The notes under the pieces are model-generated. The model did no database searches, was not told the origin of the DNA, and worked only from the letters and a program-made list of their open reading frames with translations. A program made the translations under genes and the position numbers. Source: Bernardetia sp. MNP-M8 (lineage in GTDB: Bacteria; Bacteroidota; Bacteroidia; Cytophagales; Bernardetiaceae). Taken from it: a stretch of DNA of 64,000 bases. Location: positions 2,688,001-2,752,000 of the forward strand of contig NZ_CP147012.1 in the NCBI RefSeq assembly GCF_037126285.1, in the 5' to 3' direction. This document shows, piece after piece, positions 44,501-52,307 of the stretch; the first letter of the stretch is position 1, and every line of letters starts with the position of its first letter.

Positions 44501-44646
44501 GTAGAAATAGAAAGTACAGGTGAATTAATTTCGGGCAAAAGTTCATAAGTAAGGGTTTGATACCCTTGAAGACCAAAAAAAACTAAAATGATAAAAAGCA
44601 CCAAAATAAGTGAGGGTCTTTTAACGGATAATTCTGTAATTGACAT
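41509..44646 (-). CDS. RND multidrug efflux permease (AcrB/MexB type)
   Basis: 1045 residues, 12 predicted membrane helices and two large periplasmic loops, as expected for hydrophobe/amphiphile efflux RND pumps. Key features: N-terminal RPSLILVLFIILVFFGLQGY, the pore-domain stretch ATQYPGASPNEVETAVTKEI-like near residue 50, the TM4 proton-relay pair in VIGILVDDSIVVLENI, and the symmetric second half with IMLVGLVVKNAILIVDF and GRPVGTVGADIQAAL. It exports drugs or other amphiphiles using the proton gradient and works with the adaptor and TolC encoded immediately upstream in the same operon (51-bp gap). The C-terminus is short. Position last in the operon is usual. Confidence 0.96.
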   Translation of the reverse strand: MSITELSVKRPSLILVLFIILVFFGLQGYQTLTYELLPEINSPVLSISTQYPGASPNEVETAVTKEIENAVSTLENLDVINSFSQESYSVVTVEFKYGTDIDKAMQDAQSKIDAIASTLPDDVKDPSIGKFSLDDLPIMRIGATSDMDEVEFTSLFENKITSDLARIEGVAQVNIVGKEEREINVNVNGDKLNYYNLSLLQVTNAISAANLDFPTGSVKNDEQDIMVRLSGKIKSLPQLRKLVVTTLADGTNVFLEDVAEVYDTKKETSTISRINRKTSLGLEISKQSDGNTVEVSKEVRKRLEELKQQYAGINLDFTIASDSSIFTMEAADAVTHDLVIAIVLVAVIMLLFLHSIRNAIIVMVAIPVSVITTFAVMAVAGFTLNLMTLLALSLVIGILVDDSIVVLENIQMHMEKGKSPWQAALDTWKEIGLSVVSITLVIIVVFLPIGMVTGIVADILRQFSLVVVAATLISLLVSFTLTPYLASRFSKLTHLNNEKWLDKPLIWFERLINGIKSGFESILVYVLKHKIITSIIIFSMVIASFFLVIGGFIGAEFAAESDNGEFIINIELPKDAPIEQTNSVTQKVENYLAQNNEVITVFTTIGKGSGGATSAYLAELNVKLVSSEKREMNSEQYARFIKTELQKTIAGAKFTAEPVGMIGGASAAPIQITLQGTDLNLMLETSEKIQEIVKGVAGTSEVKPTVEGGSPEIAVDIDREKMASLGLSLDVVGATMQNAFTGNTDTRFSEDSYEYDIRVQLDAFERQNQEDIKELTFLNDKGELIKLSQFAEVEQSMGPSRLERKDKIPSLNIESQVVGRPVGTVGADIQAALAKTQIPTGIEVSFGGDLENQSEAFGSLGVALITSLLLVYLIMVALYDSWVQPFVVMFSIPVALIGALLALALTMQNLSIFSILGIIMLVGLVVKNAILIVDFVNQLKKEGMESTQAVIEGTMERFRPILMTTIAMVIAMIPIAIASGAGSEWKNGLAWVLIGGLTSSMILTLLIVPIAYRVADSMAERFEKWKATSSFFSKNKDVQDVELAK

Positions 44647-44697
44647 ATATTTTTATAATTTAATGAGAGGTAGAAAAGTATTTTCTTAGCTAAGGTT

Positions 44698-45849
44698 TTA
44701 TAAAGATTCAGGTGTTTTTGTAGTTTCTGATAAGTTGGAATTTTTATTTTCATCTTGATTCATAATAGTGATTGTTTTTCCATCACTAAGATTGATTTGT
44801 CCACTTATCACAACCGTTTCCCCCATTTTTAATCCTTCTATTATTTCTACTTTATCACCTACTGTTTTTCCTATTTTTACTGTTTTGTAGCTTACTTGAT
44901 TTTGTCCATTGACAGTATTTACTACATATATTTTTGGAGATTGTACACTTCCCACCACTGCTTTACGAGCTACAAAAAGTCCTGATTGATTTTGTGTATT
45001 ATTTTTGTTTTGAGCATCTATGGCTACATTTCCATACATTCCAGGACGTAAAGGTGTTTTGTTAGGGTTTGGAAGTTCGATTTCTACTTCATATTTTCTA
45101 CCTGCATCTGCTTGTACACTAATAAGTGTTACTGTGCCTTTAAAGATATTGTCAGGATAAACATCTGTAGTTATTTCTACCGATTGTCCATTTTTGATTT
45201 TGACAATTTCTTTTTCACCTACTTTTACAATCATTTTGAGTTTTTCTATATCTACAACAGTAGCAATTAGAGTTCCTGCTGAGGCAAAACTTCCTTCTTC
45301 TACTTTTACCTCTTTTATAATTCCTGCCATAGGCGAACGAGCCATAGAATATTTTAATTGTTGTTCAATTGCTGTAACATTTGCTTGAGCATTTTGATAG
45401 TTTAATTTAACTTCTTCATATTGTTGTTGGCTAATAGCACCTGCTTCTGTTAGCCTTTCATAACGCTCTACATCTTTCTTAGCTTTTGCTACTACTGCAC
45501 GAACAGAAGTTAATTGAGCAAGAATATTTGTATCATCAATTTTGGCAACAAGTTGATTTTTACTTACTTGCTGACCTTCTCTGATGGCTAATTGTGTAAT
45601 GCGTCCTTGTGCTTCTGCAATAATTTCTAGTTCTTTCCTAGCTTCAAAAGTTCCTGTGAAATTGATGTTTTTATCGAAAGAAATTTGTTCTACTTTATCA
45701 ACACGAACAGGAATGTTAGTAATGACATCTTCTTGAACGGCTGCATTTGCATCAATAGTTTCTTTGTTGGACTTTAGGGTTAAAAACATCCAAACAGCAA
45801 CGGCAATAACTAAAGAGAGGGCAATAATAGGAGTTGTGTACTTTTTCAT
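44698..45849 (-). CDS. RND efflux periplasmic adaptor (membrane fusion protein)
   Basis: 383 residues. N-terminal membrane anchor (YTTPIIALSLVIAVAVWMFL), then barrel-sandwich hybrid NFTGTFEARKELEIIAEAQG and QLAIREGQQVSKNQLVAKID, a coiled-coil hairpin (AVVAKAKKDVERYERLTEAG), the lipoyl-like half SPMAGIIKEVKVEEGSFASA, and membrane-proximal domains with RPGMYGNVAIDAQN and EGLKMGETVVISGQINL. It joins the RND pump in the inner membrane to TolC. Encoded between tolC and the pump with gaps of 75 and 51 bp on one transcript. The last 25 residues are Asn/Ser/Thr-rich and less conserved. Confidence 0.94.
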   Translation of the reverse strand: MKKYTTPIIALSLVIAVAVWMFLTLKSNKETIDANAAVQEDVITNIPVRVDKVEQISFDKNINFTGTFEARKELEIIAEAQGRITQLAIREGQQVSKNQLVAKIDDTNILAQLTSVRAVVAKAKKDVERYERLTEAGAISQQQYEEVKLNYQNAQANVTAIEQQLKYSMARSPMAGIIKEVKVEEGSFASAGTLIATVVDIEKLKMIVKVGEKEIVKIKNGQSVEITTDVYPDNIFKGTVTLISVQADAGRKYEVEIELPNPNKTPLRPGMYGNVAIDAQNKNNTQNQSGLFVARKAVVGSVQSPKIYVVNTVNGQNQVSYKTVKIGKTVGDKVEIIEGLKMGETVVISGQINLSDGKTITIMNQDENKNSNLSETTKTPESL

Positions 45850-45924
45850 TTTTGAAATAATATAATAGAATGAGATTTTTTATTTATAAAGGTTGAGTAA
45901 TTAATAATTGAATGATTTTATAGA

Positions 45925-47340
45925 TTATTCATTACTACTTGTACTTGCATTTTGGATTAATTCAGCGAGCTGTCCACTAGATTTCATATAGTCTAATTCT
46001 GCCAAATTGAGTTGTAACAAAGAAGTTAAATATTGAGTTTGTGCTTCTTTAAGGCTTGTTTCGGCATCTAAAAGTTCTGTCAGAGGAGCTATTCCTTCCT
46101 GATAGGATAGGCGTGTAACATCATAGAGTTCTTCGGCAAGATTCATATTTTCCTTTTGTGTTTCTATGAGTGTTCTGTTTTGTTTGAGTGTTTGAGTGGC
46201 ATTATCAAATTCCATTTGGATAGAATTGATTAAATTTTGTCTATCAAAACTGAGTTGATTTTGTGCTACTCGTACTTGTTCAGCCTTATGTTTCTTTTGA
46301 AAGCTATCAAAAATGGGAACGTTCAAACTAACTCCTACAATTCCTACCTTCGAACCTTGTATTTTATATTGTTCATCATTAGAAAATAATCGGTCAGTTT
46401 GTCCTTGCCATCCATAGCGAACAAAAGTAGAAAGAGAAGGAAAATAACCTGCATTTACATTCTCTAATTCTAAGGCTTTAATTTCTAGCTGTTTGTTGAG
46501 TAATTTTAGATCTGAATTCTGATTGAGAGAAAGCTCTTCCATTAATAAATAACCATTCTCTTCTTTTGTACTGTCTTGTGTTTCTAGTAAAAGGTCAGTT
46601 TGAGGAGGAACACCCATATACATTTTCAAAAGATTGAGTTGTTGAATTTTTCCAATCTCAGTGCTTTGTTGCTCACTTAAAAGATTTATGCGATTTACTT
46701 TTAGCTGTGTAAGGTCAATTTTTTTGATAAGACCTTCTTCCAATTGTACTTCTGCAATTTTGATAAGCTGGTCTATTCTATCAATATTTGCTTTCAAAAC
46801 TCCTTTTTGTTTTTCAGTAATTTCAAGTTGCATATAGATTTGAGCTACATTATAAACCAAATCTTCTGTCGTTTTGAAGGTATTTAATTTACTAAGTTCT
46901 TTAGTTGTTTGTGCTGCTTTTATACCTGTAAAATAAGATTTGCTAAAAAGAAGTTGTTGCAGTTCAATATTTCCACTTACCGTATTGGCTACACCAAATT
47001 TGACAGGAATAGTTGTTCCTGGTTGTCCAAACATTTCACCAGGTAAAAGCTGTTGAGCTAGAGCAAAATTATAATTATAAGACCCTGAGCCAACAATTTT
47101 AGGCATTCCTTCTGTTTTTACTTCTTTGATTTGTGCATCGACTGAACGTTCACCTAGTTTTACACTTTTTAAATTTGGATTATTTTCTACAGCAAACTTT
47201 AAACATTCTTGTAAACTCATTGGCTTATCTAAAATTGCTTGTGTAGAACTGACTTCATTAGATTGAGAAAAGGCGTTCTGACTAGAAATAGAAAAGAATA
47301 AAAGAAAGTAAAATAGCGAGGATAAAAGATTTTTTTTCAT
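45925..47340 (-). CDS. TolC-family outer-membrane factor of the efflux operon
   Basis: 471 residues. Signal peptide MKKNLLSSLFYFLLFFSISS. TolC repeat structure: MSLQECLKFAVENNPNLKSV, a beta pair VGSGSYNYNFALAQQLLPGE, then LVYNVAQIYMQLEITEKQKG, and in the second half YFPSLSTFVRYGWQGQTD, SLNVPIFDSFQKKHKAEQVR and VTRLSYQEGIAPLTELLDAE. Forms the trimeric outer-membrane duct for the adaptor and RND pump encoded downstream. Lies 187 bp after the MarR-type gene, on the same strand, so the regulator probably controls or belongs to this operon. Confidence 0.93.
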   Translation of the reverse strand: MKKNLLSSLFYFLLFFSISSQNAFSQSNEVSSTQAILDKPMSLQECLKFAVENNPNLKSVKLGERSVDAQIKEVKTEGMPKIVGSGSYNYNFALAQQLLPGEMFGQPGTTIPVKFGVANTVSGNIELQQLLFSKSYFTGIKAAQTTKELSKLNTFKTTEDLVYNVAQIYMQLEITEKQKGVLKANIDRIDQLIKIAEVQLEEGLIKKIDLTQLKVNRINLLSEQQSTEIGKIQQLNLLKMYMGVPPQTDLLLETQDSTKEENGYLLMEELSLNQNSDLKLLNKQLEIKALELENVNAGYFPSLSTFVRYGWQGQTDRLFSNDEQYKIQGSKVGIVGVSLNVPIFDSFQKKHKAEQVRVAQNQLSFDRQNLINSIQMEFDNATQTLKQNRTLIETQKENMNLAEELYDVTRLSYQEGIAPLTELLDAETSLKEAQTQYLTSLLQLNLAELDYMKSSGQLAELIQNASTSSNE

Positions 47341-47527
47341 AATAGATAAATGTGAAAGTTTTTATTTAGTTGTTTAGTTCTGTTTTTTGAGAACCTTTGT
47401 TTTAAAAAAAAGTAAAGTATAAGTTTTTATATAAAAGATATTTCTGTTTTGTGTAAATAGTTCTGAAAATTAAGAACTGTTTTTGTTTTAAAAAAAAGGA
47501 AAATTAAGATTCCTTTTTAAATTTGTT

Positions 47528-48043
47528 TTATTTTCTGTTTTTCTCCCATTCTATGACAAACTCTTGAACATGCTTATTGAGTTGTGAATGAAAATCAATA
47601 ATTTCGGCTAGTTTTTCATTAAACTCTACATATCTATCATCAGAACGATTGCGTAATACTTTTTGATGTAGCTCTTTTAAGGTACTCACATATTGAAGTC
47701 GTTCTTTTGTATTTTCTAACCATCCTTCAACATTCACCTGAAAATAACGTTTTCTGTCACCACTAAAAGTAATATATTGAACCATTTTTCTATCTGTTAG
47801 AAATTTTAAAGCTGTACTAATAGCACTCTTACTAGCTTTTAGAAATTCTTGAATAGCATAAAAATCTTGATAAGGAGGTTCTGATAAAAGTAAAAAAGCA
47901 AACACACGTCCATGCATAGGTGTAAGTCCTAGATTTTCAAAGACAACACCCATTTCTTCTACCATTGTTTCTTTTTGTTGTAATTTTTGTGTTTTTACAG
48001 ACTCTTGCTCAATCTCATTTTTATCTTGGTTGTTACTCTTCAT
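47528..48043 (-). CDS. MarR/GbsR-type winged-helix regulator of the efflux operon
   Basis: 171 residues. Central winged helix: MHGRVFAFLLLSEPPYQDFY, then AIQEFLKASKSAISTALKFL (recognition helix) and the wing RKMVQYITFSGDRKRYFQVN. This matches the GbsR-like branch of MarR proteins common upstream of RND operons in Bacteroidota. The C-terminal half is a helical dimerisation region with KEKLAEIIDFHSQLNKHVQE. It probably binds its own promoter at 48091-48120 and represses the tolC-adaptor-pump genes until a ligand is bound. The ATG at 48043 precedes a Lys/Gln-rich leader of about 30 residues. Confidence 0.85.
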   Translation of the reverse strand: MKSNNQDKNEIEQESVKTQKLQQKETMVEEMGVVFENLGLTPMHGRVFAFLLLSEPPYQDFYAIQEFLKASKSAISTALKFLTDRKMVQYITFSGDRKRYFQVNVEGWLENTKERLQYVSTLKELHQKVLRNRSDDRYVEFNEKLAEIIDFHSQLNKHVQEFVIEWEKNRK

Positions 48044-48090
48044 GTTTTTATTTATTTTCGTGTCTTGATTACTCTTTGTAGATGATGATA

Positions 48091-48120
48091 CAAATATAGT
48101 AAGTTTTTTTGGTTCTGCAA
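48091..48120 (-). promoter_or_regulatory. Bacteroidota-type promoter of the efflux regulator
   Basis: Minus strand -7 TATATTTG (48098-48091) and -33 TTG (48120-48118) with exactly 19 nt between them. The ATG at 48043 is about 41 nt downstream of the expected transcription start. Confidence 0.65.
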
Positions 48121-48316
48121 ATTGAGAACTAAAATAGTTTACGAAAATATCTAAATTAAGTTGTTAGATTATTGGGATAAAGAGTTAATTTTTATAAAAC
48201 TACTTGTTGTCACTCTAAAAAAGGATAGTTTATGTATATTATATTCTATTTGTTTGGTTCTCTGACAATTTTTGCACCTCGCTAATTTTATCCGAATTAC
48301 ACCTATTTAGTCAAAA

Positions 48317-48556
48317 GTTGCTGGTGTCACTACCATAGCCGTCAAGCTATTGTTTATTCTACCATTATCAACGTCTTGTTATCTTCGATAACTGACGATT
48401 GCTAAGGTAAAATAAACAAAATCAGCACTTTTCTCCCTTAGCAATCGTGTATTTTCGAAGAACTTTTAAGTCGGCGAAGCCAAAATGGACGTTGGTAATG
48501 GGAAAAATAGAGTACAGTTTTCTTAACTTGACGGACATGGTGTCACTACCAACGAC
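48317..48556. repeat. 240-bp nested palindrome in a 925-bp gene-free region
   Basis: Outer arms 48317-48346 and 48527-48556 are related imperfect inverted copies, with the shared word GGTGTCACTACC, itself a quasi-palindrome, in both arms. Within them TACCATTATCAACGTC (48360-48375) pairs with 48488-48503 at 13 of 16 positions, and ACGATTGCTAAGG (48395-48407) pairs perfectly with 48436-48448. A side hairpin GTTATC/GATAAC lies at 48378-48383/48387-48392. No open reading frame is present. The nested layout resembles the element at 9234-9707. The word GGCGAAGCCAAA near 48473 recurs at 32919-32928. Confidence 0.7.
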
Positions 48557-48600
48557 AGAAAGAACCTAAAGTAATTTTAGGACGAGATATATTTAATGCA

Positions 48601-48632
48601 AAAAAACCTCACTCAAAGAATGGAGGTTTTTT
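48601..48632 (-). terminator. Intrinsic terminator next to the palindrome
   Basis: AAAAAACCTC (48601-48610) pairs with GAGGTTTTTT (48623-48632), a 10-bp perfect stem with A/T flanks. It could act on transcripts entering from the epimerase side. Confidence 0.75.
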
Positions 48633-48883
48633 AACTATCTGCTTTGGTTCTTATAGAATATTTTATTGCTTTACTATAGGTTTTACCCAATTAAAAGTAA
48701 TGTAAGTAGACATAGTTTTGGTATAAAGAGGATTAAGCGTAAGTAGTTTTAAAAAGTAAGTTGCAAGATTATCTGTACTTCATTGTAATACAAATTTACT
48801 GTTTTTGTAATTGGGCTTTATTAGTAAAATTACCTATTATTAAAAATAAGAGTAAACCCTAAAAACTCTGAGAAGTACATAAA

Positions 48884-48913
48884 AAAAACTTATCAATATT
48901 TTGATAAGTTTTT
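48884..48913 (-). terminator. Terminator of the epimerase gene
   Basis: AAAAACTTATCAA (48884-48896) pairs perfectly with TTGATAAGTTTTT (48901-48913), with a 4-nt loop and flanking A run. It lies 55 bp after the stop codon at 48969. Confidence 0.88.
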
Positions 48914-48968
48914 GTAAAGGAGAAAAATATCTTTTATGTATTGCACATACATTGGAAAAATAAGAAGT

Positions 48969-49961
48969 TTAATTTTTTATATCTTCCCAATACCAATCAA
49001 TCGCTTCTGTAAGTCCTTTTTTGAAGGAATATTGAGGAGAATAACCAAGTAGTTTTTGAGCTTTTTCGATAGAAGCCAACGAATGAGGAATATCACCTTG
49101 ACGATTATCTCCATAAATTGCTTCTATATTTGCAATTTCAGAATCATATTTACTGAGTAACGAACGCATTAGTTCGAACATCTCTTTTACTGTTGTTCGT
49201 TCTCCAAAAGCTACATTATAGACTTGATTTATAGCATCTGGATTTGTTGTTGTGGCAGCTAACTCATTGGCTTGTAAAACATTTTCTATATAGGTAAAAT
49301 CTCTTGAAAAATCACCTTCCCCAAAGATAGTTGGCTGCTTATGTTCCATTAAAAGTCCAATAAACTTAGGAATAACGGCTGCATACGCACCATCAGGACG
49401 CTGTTTTCTACCAAAAACATTAAAATAACGCAGTCCGATAATCTCTAAACCATACAAATCTGAAAAGACATTTGCATAGAGTTCATTTACATATTTTGTA
49501 ACTGCATAAGGCGAAAGTGGACGACCAATGTTTTCCTCTACTTTTGGAAGTGCTTTATGGTCGCCATAAGTAGAAGAACTGGCTGCATAAACAACACGTT
49601 TTATTCCTGCTTCTTTTGCAGCAACCAAAACATTTACAAAACCTGAAATATTTACATCGTTTGAAGTAATTGGGTCAGCAATAGAACGAGGAACAGAGCC
49701 TAAAGCAGCTTGGTGTAAAATCAGTTCTACATCAGCAACAGCTTTTTTACAGTCTTCTAAGTTTCGAATATCGCCTTCAATGAGTGTGAAATTAGGATTT
49801 TCTAAAAGATGAGCGATGTTTTCTCTTCTTCCCATTGAAAAATCGTCTAAACAAACGACTTTATTATCTTGAGCTAGAAATTTTTCACAGAGATTTGAGC
49901 CAATAAAACCTGCTCCTCCTGTAATGAGAATGCGTTTTGATGTAAGTTTGTTATTTTCCAA
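48969..49961 (-). CDS. UDP-N-acetylglucosamine 4-epimerase-like SDR (WbpP type)
   Basis: 330 residues. Extended SDR fold: GGAGFIGSNLCEKFLAQD, the NAD-binding DDFSMGRRENIAHL, AALGSVPRSIADPITSNDVN (a WbpP/GNE-type segment), catalytic Ser in AASSSTYGDH and YxxxK in PYAVTKYVNELY, then LRYFNVFGRKQRPDGAYAAV and FGEGDFSRDFTYIENV. The SVPRS and RQRPDGAYAAVIP blocks match the epimerases acting on UDP-GlcNAc/GalNAc or their uronic acids for O-antigen and polysaccharide synthesis. No glycosyltransferases are adjacent, so its surface-sugar role is inferred from the family. A dispersed repeat lies directly upstream of its ATG. Confidence 0.9.
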   Translation of the reverse strand: MENNKLTSKRILITGGAGFIGSNLCEKFLAQDNKVVCLDDFSMGRRENIAHLLENPNFTLIEGDIRNLEDCKKAVADVELILHQAALGSVPRSIADPITSNDVNISGFVNVLVAAKEAGIKRVVYAASSSTYGDHKALPKVEENIGRPLSPYAVTKYVNELYANVFSDLYGLEIIGLRYFNVFGRKQRPDGAYAAVIPKFIGLLMEHKQPTIFGEGDFSRDFTYIENVLQANELAATTTNPDAINQVYNVAFGERTTVKEMFELMRSLLSKYDSEIANIEAIYGDNRQGDIPHSLASIEKAQKLLGYSPQYSFKKGLTEAIDWYWEDIKN

Positions 49962-49974
49962 AAAATATAAATTT

Positions 49975-50006
49975 AGAAGTTAGAATTCAGAAATTAGAAG
50001 TTAATT
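49975..50006. repeat. Relative of the island-bounding repeat
   Basis: Contains AGAAGTTAGAA and AAATTAGAAGTTAATT, two near copies of the GTTAGAAGTCAGA-type unit seen at 5813 and 7780. It fills almost the whole 50-bp space between the epimerase start and the fRMsr stop codon. Confidence 0.45.
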
Positions 50007-50011
50007 GTAAT

Positions 50012-50527
50012 TTAGGAGTAAAGCAAACCTTCAACGACTTTCATCAATTCTTCTAAGTATTTTTGGTCTGTTTCATCAAAATCATTCACTTTATCGCTAT
50101 CTACATCCAAGATGAGAGCTACATTTCCATCTTTTCCAAAAGCAGGAACGACAATTTCAGATTTTGAATCGGTACTACACGCAATATGTCCTTCAAATTT
50201 TTCTACATCTTCTACCAAAATTGTCGCTTTATCTTTCCAAGATTTTCCACAAACTCCTTTTCCATATTTTATGCGAGTACACGCCAAAGGACCTTGGAAA
50301 GGTGCAAGAATGAGAGTTTGTTTTTCAAAGTCAGTAGAATTATTTGTTTCTACACGATAGAATCCAACCCAAAAAAAGTCCATTCCATATTTTAAAGCTG
50401 CTGCAATGTTGGCAAGATTTGCCGTAAGGTCACTTTCAACAGAAGTAAGAGCTTTGATTTGAGGAATAAGTTCTTGGTATTTTTCAGCTTTGGTAGCCGC
50501 TTTTGAGATAGTTAATGTTTCTGCCAT
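50012..50527 (-). CDS. msrC: Free methionine-(R)-sulfoxide reductase (GAF fold)
   Basis: 171 residues, a single GAF domain. Family motifs are intact: ALKYGMDFFWVGFYRVE, LACTRIKYGKGVCGKSW with Cys83 and Cys93, and GHIACSTDSKSEIVVP with Cys117, in the same positions and spacing as the three catalytic/resolving cysteines of E. coli fRMsr. It reduces free Met-R-sulfoxide in the cytosol using thioredoxin. The ATG at 50527 is preceded by a 26-bp repeat, leaving only 3 nt between them; the same layout is found at 9226. The gene shares a strand with the epimerase 50 bp downstream and the M1 gene upstream. Confidence 0.93.
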   Translation of the reverse strand: MAETLTISKAATKAEKYQELIPQIKALTSVESDLTANLANIAAALKYGMDFFWVGFYRVETNNSTDFEKQTLILAPFQGPLACTRIKYGKGVCGKSWKDKATILVEDVEKFEGHIACSTDSKSEIVVPAFGKDGNVALILDVDSDKVNDFDETDQKYLEELMKVVEGLLYS

Positions 50528-50530
50528 GAG

Positions 50531-50556
50531 GTTAATTACGAATTAAAAATTACGAA
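50531..50556. repeat. Dispersed 26-bp repeat abutting a start codon
   Basis: Identical over 26 bp to 9230-9255; both copies sit at the same distance from, and the same orientation to, a minus-strand ATG (50527 and 9226). A third, interrupted copy is at 59885-59940 and an inverted one at 9686-9707. Confidence 0.75.
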
Positions 50557-50661
50557 TGATTTTATTAAATACAGAGTTACAGAAACAAAGAGAATAAAAA
50601 TTTGTTTTTTTGAATAAAATGGAAATAATAAATTCATAGAGCGATTCTGACTTATCACTAT

Positions 50662-52122
50662 TTACTTTCCTTCATAAATCAATCCATTCAAAAAAGTTGT
50701 GTAATCTGTTTTTGTAGTTGTGTTTATAAGCTCAATGAGGTCTTCTGTCAGTACGGTTTTGTATTTATTTTGTTGATAAAAATCTCTTAAAACTTGAAAA
50801 AATAAGGCATCATCACTTAATTTTTCTCTTATTTTATGTAAGACGAGTAAACCACGATGAGAAACAAAACCATTTATAGTCATATTTGTGTGTGCATCTC
50901 GTTTACCTATTAAAGATTGTCCCTTATGATAACCATTATCATATCCTAAAATGAGCAAATCGTAACTATTTTTCCCTAATAATCTCTCTATAAAAAGAAG
51001 TTCCATATAGGTAGCAAAACCTTCGTGTAACCATAAATCTGACATGTCTGCAGCTGTAACAGCATTGCCAAACCACTCATGAGCTAGTTGATGTACAATT
51101 GTACTATTCCAATCTTGTTTTGCATTTCTCCAAAATCTATCATTTTGGTTGCTCCAATGATTTCCAATAGCGATACAAGTTTGATGTTCAGTTTCATTGT
51201 AAGGAGATTGAACAAAGCCTACTTTCTCTTTTTTAAATGGATAGTCTCCCAATAAACTATCAAAAAAAGTAAAAGCAGCTAACATAAAATCTTTTTGTGA
51301 ATTTACTTCCTCATAATCTTCTTCTAACGGATAAAAAAGAAAGTCTATTATTTCACTTTTTCCATCTTTTTCATGTCTAAACCTTTCTAAAATAAATTTA
51401 TAATTTCCTATATAAAATGAAATCCCATACGTATTAGTTGGGTACTTAGTAAGCCAATGATAATTAACCTTTTCTTCATTTAAAACTTCAAAATGCTCTA
51501 AATTTCCGTTTGCAATAGCTTGTAAATCAGAAGATGTAATTACAGAAACTCTAACTGAATCAGCTTCATCAGAAGGATGATCTTTGCAAGGAAACCAAAT
51601 ATGTGCGCCTGTTGCTTCACAAGAAACTCCTATCCAAGGTTTTCTACCTTTTGTTTTCTTGAAAAATATTCCTTCTGAATAATAATCTATTCCAATATGA
51701 GATTTACCCTGATAATAAATAGAGATAGAATAAGAACCTTTAGAAATTTTTTTGCCAAAATCTACTACAAAAAAACATTTATCTCTGTCGTATTTTAATG
51801 ATTGAGAATGTTCTTGGTTTAGAAATAGAATGCTGTCAATTTCTAAATTTTTATATAATTCTAATTGTATAAATTGACTTTCTTCTAGTAATTCAAAATC
51901 AATTTTTACTTTTCCACGAACTGTTTTTTTCTTTGGGTTAGGTTCGATTTCGATATCGTAATAAGTAACATCAAAACAACTTCTTAAAGATGTTAATCTG
52001 CCTATTTTTTCTTGATGTTCTGCATTAGACTCATTACCACTAAAAGTTCTTATTTGAGCAACAACAAAAGAAGTAAAATAGAAGTAAAATAGAAAAAGGA
52101 GTGTTGAAAATAGTTTTGTCAT
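50662..52122 (-). CDS. M1-family metallopeptidase homologue with HQxxH in place of HExxH
   Basis: 486 residues from the ATG at 52122 (signal peptide MTKLFSTLLFLFYFYFTSFV ending AQ). I prefer it to the ATG at 52149, which lies inside a -7 element at 52147-52154. M1 architecture: N-terminal beta domain with YDIEIEPNPKKKTVRGKVKI, a GAMEN-like NETEHQTCIAIGN, zinc site VHQLAHEWFGN, and distal LWLHEGFATYMEL. The zinc His residues (344, 348) and the second Glu (367) are kept, but the general-base Glu of HEXXH is Gln (Q345; codon CAA at 51090-51088). Catalysis by the usual route would be lost or weakened. It may be a binding protein or an unusual enzyme. Exported and probably periplasmic or surface located. 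Confidence 0.88.
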   Translation of the reverse strand: MTKLFSTLLFLFYFYFTSFVVAQIRTFSGNESNAEHQEKIGRLTSLRSCFDVTYYDIEIEPNPKKKTVRGKVKIDFELLEESQFIQLELYKNLEIDSILFLNQEHSQSLKYDRDKCFFVVDFGKKISKGSYSISIYYQGKSHIGIDYYSEGIFFKKTKGRKPWIGVSCEATGAHIWFPCKDHPSDEADSVRVSVITSSDLQAIANGNLEHFEVLNEEKVNYHWLTKYPTNTYGISFYIGNYKFILERFRHEKDGKSEIIDFLFYPLEEDYEEVNSQKDFMLAAFTFFDSLLGDYPFKKEKVGFVQSPYNETEHQTCIAIGNHWSNQNDRFWRNAKQDWNSTIVHQLAHEWFGNAVTAADMSDLWLHEGFATYMELLFIERLLGKNSYDLLILGYDNGYHKGQSLIGKRDAHTNMTINGFVSHRGLLVLHKIREKLSDDALFFQVLRDFYQQNKYKTVLTEDLIELINTTTKTDYTTFLNGLIYEGK

Positions 52123-52146
52123 CTTTATTGAGTTGATTGTGAGTTG

Positions 52147-52154
52147 CAAAAGTA
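52147..52154 (-). promoter_or_regulatory. Candidate -7 element of the M1-like gene
   Basis: Minus strand TACTTTTG fits TAnnTTTG, 25 nt before the preferred ATG at 52122. No TTG lies at the 19-nt position, so support is partial. Confidence 0.4.
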
Positions 52155-52307
52155 ATTAAATTTGATTTTAAATTATAAAAAATCGTCTCATTTCAATTTT
52201 CATTAATTATTCAATGACTAATAATTTTTCATAACTTAGTAGCCAAACGCACACAAACAAAAAACGAAAGTCTAAAGAATCAAATTATCTTCATTTCTAT
52301 TTAGTTT

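Noticed and set aside
41509-48043. Efflux operon as a novel cluster
   Set aside because: Regulator, TolC, adaptor and RND pump are in a standard Bacteroidota order and all domains are normal.
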